Made by a program: the position numbers and the translations under genes. A DNA stretch of 64,000 nt from a virus. Numbering within the stretch: the first letter of the stretch is position 1; the number at the start of each line of letters is the position of its first letter. The stretch spans positions 1-64,000 of the IMG/VR virus record IMGVR_UViG_3300025424_000296. One strand, written 5' to 3'. This document shows, in pieces, positions 62,111-64,000 of the stretch. The notes under the pieces were generated by a model. The model did no database searches. It had not been told where the DNA came from and saw nothing but the letters and a program-made list of their open reading frames with translations.

Positions 62111-62184
62111 GCTCCCATAGATTACGTTGGTTAGATCGTTGCCCTTTCACGGCAAAGAACCCGGATCGTCGCCGGGTGGGAGCA
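62111..62184 (+). tRNA. tRNA-Glu (TTC)
   Basis: Acceptor GCTCCCA/TGGGAGC, anticodon loop CTTTCAC (anticodon TTC at 62146-62148), CCA encoded at 62185-62187. T-stem CCCGG/CCGGG but loop ATCGTCG instead of TTCRANY, unusual for a working tRNA. Confidence 0.8.
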
Positions 62185-62201
62185 CCATTTAAAAGTTATA
62201 A

Positions 62202-62275
62202 TGGCGTGTAGCTCGGTTGGTCAGAGCATTCGACTGATAATCGAAAGGTCGGTAGTTCAAATCTACCCATGCCAA
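62202..62275 (+). tRNA. tRNA-Ile (GAT)
   Basis: Acceptor TGGCGTG/CATGCCA, anticodon loop CTGATAA (GAT at 62236-62238), T-loop TTCAAAT, CCA at 62276-62278. Looks functional. Confidence 0.92.
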
Positions 62276-62344
62276 CCATTATAAATAGATTTACTACAAT
62301 TTATACCATAAAATATCATATTTATAATACATAAAGGAACATTC

Positions 62345-63112
62345 ATGCTCATCGATTGTGTTTCATTTCTAAATGAATATGAAATGTTAGAGGGTAGATT
62401 AAAATATCTTTATGATATAGTCGACCACTTTATTATAGTAGAATCAGACTTTACATACACAGGTACACCTAAACCATTTAATTTTCAAGAAAATCGTGAT
62501 AGATACATGCCATTCATGGATAAAATCATTTATCTTCCTACACATCTTGATTATCAACCAGGAGTTAATCCCTGGCATATAGAAGACCGTCAACGAAATA
62601 GATATAATGATGCACTACAAGAATTCAGTAATGACACAGTGGTTATGATGAGCGACTGTGACGAAATACCATTGAAAGCTACGATACCTGCAGCAATTGA
62701 AGATTTAAAACAGAAAGGAACAACAACTGCATTCCAACAGCAATGCTTTTGGTTTAATTTTGATTGTTATGCAACATATCATAGCAATCCATGGCCGGGT
62801 ACAATCATGTCAACAGTTGGAATTTTAAGAAATCAAACAACTGGCCCAATGCGCGGACAACGATACCATTATAGACCAACTCAAAATGGTGGCTATCATC
62901 TTTCATACTTTTTTGACAACGAACGAATCAGTTTTAAAATACAAAGCTCGTCGCATAGAGAACAAGACTCTGAGACTGTTAGAAATTTAGACTACATTAG
63001 TGATAAAATTAAAAATCGTATTTGTTTGTTTAACAATGTACCATTTGACACCCCGCCTCCAATTGATCCTGAAATTTATGAAATTTTTCACGGATTACAA
63101 AATATGGGATAA
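62345..63112 (+). CDS. Glycosyltransferase family 17
   Basis: GT17 enzymes add N-acetylglucosamine in eukaryotes; bacterial and phage members are poorly known. 255 aa: CVSFLNEYEMLEGRLKYLYD, VDHFIIVESDFTYTGTPKP, MMSDCDEIPLKATI (DxD), then GQRYHYRPTQNGGYHLSYFF and RNLDYISDKIKNRI. AAGGAAC SD. Part of the glycan gene set. Confidence 0.85.
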   Translation: MLIDCVSFLNEYEMLEGRLKYLYDIVDHFIIVESDFTYTGTPKPFNFQENRDRYMPFMDKIIYLPTHLDYQPGVNPWHIEDRQRNRYNDALQEFSNDTVVMMSDCDEIPLKATIPAAIEDLKQKGTTTAFQQQCFWFNFDCYATYHSNPWPGTIMSTVGILRNQTTGPMRGQRYHYRPTQNGGYHLSYFFDNERISFKIQSSSHREQDSETVRNLDYISDKIKNRICLFNNVPFDTPPPIDPEIYEIFHGLQNMG

Positions 63113-63176
63113 ATCCTTAATTTATTGACTTTGTAACTTTTATTACAAAATAATAAATGATCAAGGAGGAAAGACC

Positions 63177-63368
63177 ATGAATAAGATTTTAATCACACTA
63201 ATAGTATCACTATTTGCTACATCTGTTGTGGCACTAACCGTCATACCGGCAGCAGTAAAAACTTCAAATGATGTTGCAGTTTCCAAACCAGCTGCTAAAT
63301 CCCACACAGGAACTTGGTTGCCACCAAAAGAAATACAAGACAAGGTTGCAAAAGAAAAACAAAAATAA
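63177..63368 (+). CDS. Small exported protein, 63 aa
   Basis: AAGGAGG SD. Signal-type start (NKILITLIVSLFATSVVALT), then a polar Lys/Ala tail. TTGACT at 63124 may be its -35; a TTGTAA/TTACAA palindrome lies in the promoter. Confidence 0.55.
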   Translation: MNKILITLIVSLFATSVVALTVIPAAVKTSNDVAVSKPAAKSHTGTWLPPKEIQDKVAKEKQK

Positions 63369-63382
63369 TATACTTTAAAGAT

Positions 63383-63455
63383 GCTGGTGTAGCTCAGTTG
63401 ATAGAGCGCGGCATTAGTAATGCCGATGTCGGGAGTTTGAACCTCTCCACCAGCA
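63383..63455 (+). tRNA. tRNA-Thr with AGT anticodon
   Basis: Acceptor GCTGGTG/CACCAGC, D-arm GCTC/GAGC, stem CGGCA-TTAGTAA-TGCCG with anticodon AGT at 63416-63418, T-loop TTTGAAC, CCA at 63456-63458. All stems pair. An A at position 34 is rare for bacterial tRNA-Thr. Confidence 0.85.
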
Positions 63456-63463
63456 CCACCTTA

Positions 63464-63587
63464 GCCCTTGTAGCCCAACTGGCAGAGGCAGGAGACTTAC
63501 GAGAAAGGGTTAAAGCCCATAACGGTGCGATTCCGGAATCTCGGAGATAAAATCTCCCAAGTATCAGTTCGAATCTGATCAAGGGCA
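63464..63587 (+). tRNA. tRNA-like gene with 50-nt insertion in the anticodon loop
   Basis: Acceptor GCCCTTG/CAAGGGC, D-arm, anticodon stem GGAGA (63491-63495) with TCTCC (63553-63557), T-arm ATCAG-TTCGAAT-CTGAT and CCA (63588-63590) are all sound, but the loop is 57 nt, not 7. The extra 50 nt fold into CGAGA/TCTCG around two small hairpins (GGG/CCC, CGG/CCG). If cut out, the loop reads CTTAAAA (anticodon TAA, Leu) or CTTACAA (TAC, Val) depending on the joint. Short variable loop. Confidence 0.6.
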
Positions 63588-63660
63588 CCAGAAATTATAA
63601 GTCCGACCGCTGGTATCACAACTTCAATAAGTAGTATTAGTACAACTTGTGAGATTTTTA

Positions 63661-63840
63661 ATGAAAGACCGTGTAATTTTAACAACATTTTTGATTTTAA
63701 TTCTAGCAATGGCATTGGTAGGATGTAATTCAGTTGAGAACATTGATACTAACGGCTATTACACTCATAGCAACAGTATAACTCAACATGTTTGTCCGGT
63801 GCAGGTTAGACATAACGTCGTTAAATGGTTACCATGCTGA
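63661..63840 (+). CDS. Small lipoprotein, 59 aa
   Basis: MKDRVILTTFLILILAMALV then GC: lipobox LVGC at about residue 22. The mature 38 residues have two further Cys. Typical of phage Rz1-like or exclusion lipoproteins in size, but not Pro-rich, so unassigned. Confidence 0.65.
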   Translation: MKDRVILTTFLILILAMALVGCNSVENIDTNGYYTHSNSITQHVCPVQVRHNVVKWLPC

Positions 63841-63842
63841 TA

Positions 63843-63871
63843 TTGTAATCAGTTGTATGTTAACCTATACT
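63843..63871 (+). promoter_or_regulatory. Promoter giving a leaderless mRNA
   Basis: TTGTAA, 17 bp, TATACT; predicted start is the A of ATG 63878. Confidence 0.55.
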
Positions 63872-63877
63872 TGATAC

Positions 63878-64000
63878 ATGATTACAACAACTATATTACT
63901 ATTGGGCACAGTCGTATGGCTTATTCTAACTATAATTGTTTTTGGTTTAACTGGATTTGATAGAATTTTGGCATGCTTGCAAATGTGGTTTGATAGAAAA
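63878..64000 (+). CDS. Small membrane protein, cut by window end
   Basis: 41 codons open to the last base: MITTTILLLGTVVWLILTII, one hydrophobic span, then FDRILACLQMWFDRK. No SD; leaderless promoter. Confidence 0.5.
   Translation, partial: MITTTILLLGTVVWLILTIIVFGLTGFDRILACLQMWFDRK

Noticed and set aside
63464-63587. Archaeal bulge-helix-bulge tRNA intron, or group I intron, in the anticodon loop
   Set aside because: The insert is too short for group I and no clear BHB junction forms; phage hosts lack the splicing endonuclease. Kept only as an unexplained insertion.

Overview
The window looks like part of a large, AT-rich, tailed (Caudoviricetes), T4-like bacteriophage genome rather than a bacterial chromosome. 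The phage evidence is: tightly packed short genes with many start/stop overlaps; tail-fibre or adhesin genes (RCC1 repeats at 1-1668, a collagen-like GPTG fibre at 43718-45673, a 1576-residue fibre at 47292-52022); an rIIA-like GHKL ATPase; a phage-type Hsp20; several homing endonucleases (HNH/NUMOD3, GIY-YIG, Vsr-like); scattered tRNA genes; and T4-like late-promoter motifs (TAAATA core). A proteobacterial host, perhaps alphaproteobacterial, is an inference from the C4-type 5-aminolevulinate synthase, the PrkA-YeaH-SpoVR operon and GlpD; it is not proven.

Layout. 1-9 kb: end of an RCC1-repeat protein, tRNA-Met, small hypotheticals, an exported L,D-transpeptidase, a GT-A glycosyltransferase, a minus-strand block (Pro-rich protein, possible ADP-ribosyltransferase fold, Smr domain), a broken homing endonuclease and a QueD-like enzyme. 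9-11.4 kb: a probable virion protein and a membrane/coiled-coil protein. 11.4-23 kb: a proteostasis and translation island with ClpX, IF-3, bS21, a lipoprotein, Hsp20, ClpS, DnaK, an HExxH protein, a cyclophilin, an ArfA-like ribosome-rescue peptide, a CMP/dCMP-type deaminase and a MazG-like pyrophosphohydrolase. 23-29 kb: small strongly promoted genes, GT32, an Ntn-hydrolase candidate, an HNH endonuclease and ALAS. 30-36 kb: PrkA, YeaH (DUF444) and SpoVR/YcgB, with an HNH homing endonuclease wedged between prkA and yeaH. 36-43.7 kb: strongly promoted small genes, rIIA-like, and glycosyltransferases. 43.7-52 kb: tail-fibre genes and a DEDDh exonuclease. 52-64 kb: small membrane proteins, structured non-coding RNAs, GlpD, a cluster with a JmjC-like cupin, two paralogous proteins of unknown function and a flavin-dependent tryptophan halogenase, a GT17 glycosyltransferase and five tRNA-like genes, three of them abnormal.

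Regulation is visible. One promoter class is TTGACA, a 16-bp spacer ending in TGC, then TATTAT (extended -10); it precedes small, comparatively GC-rich genes. A second class puts the -10 box about 6 nt before the ATG, which predicts leaderless mRNAs (exonuclease, glpD, HExxH protein, cupin and others). A third is a T4-late-like (C/T)TAAATA box before virion-type genes, several of which also have stems that bury the Shine-Dalgarno.

Taken together the phage appears to bring its own tools to bias translation initiation (IF-3, bS21), rescue stalled ribosomes (ArfA-like), fold or degrade proteins (DnaK, Hsp20, cyclophilin, ClpX, ClpS) and alter host stress physiology and metabolism (PrkA-YeaH-SpoVR, GlpD, ALAS, halogenase). 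All functions are read by eye from sequence; no database search was run.
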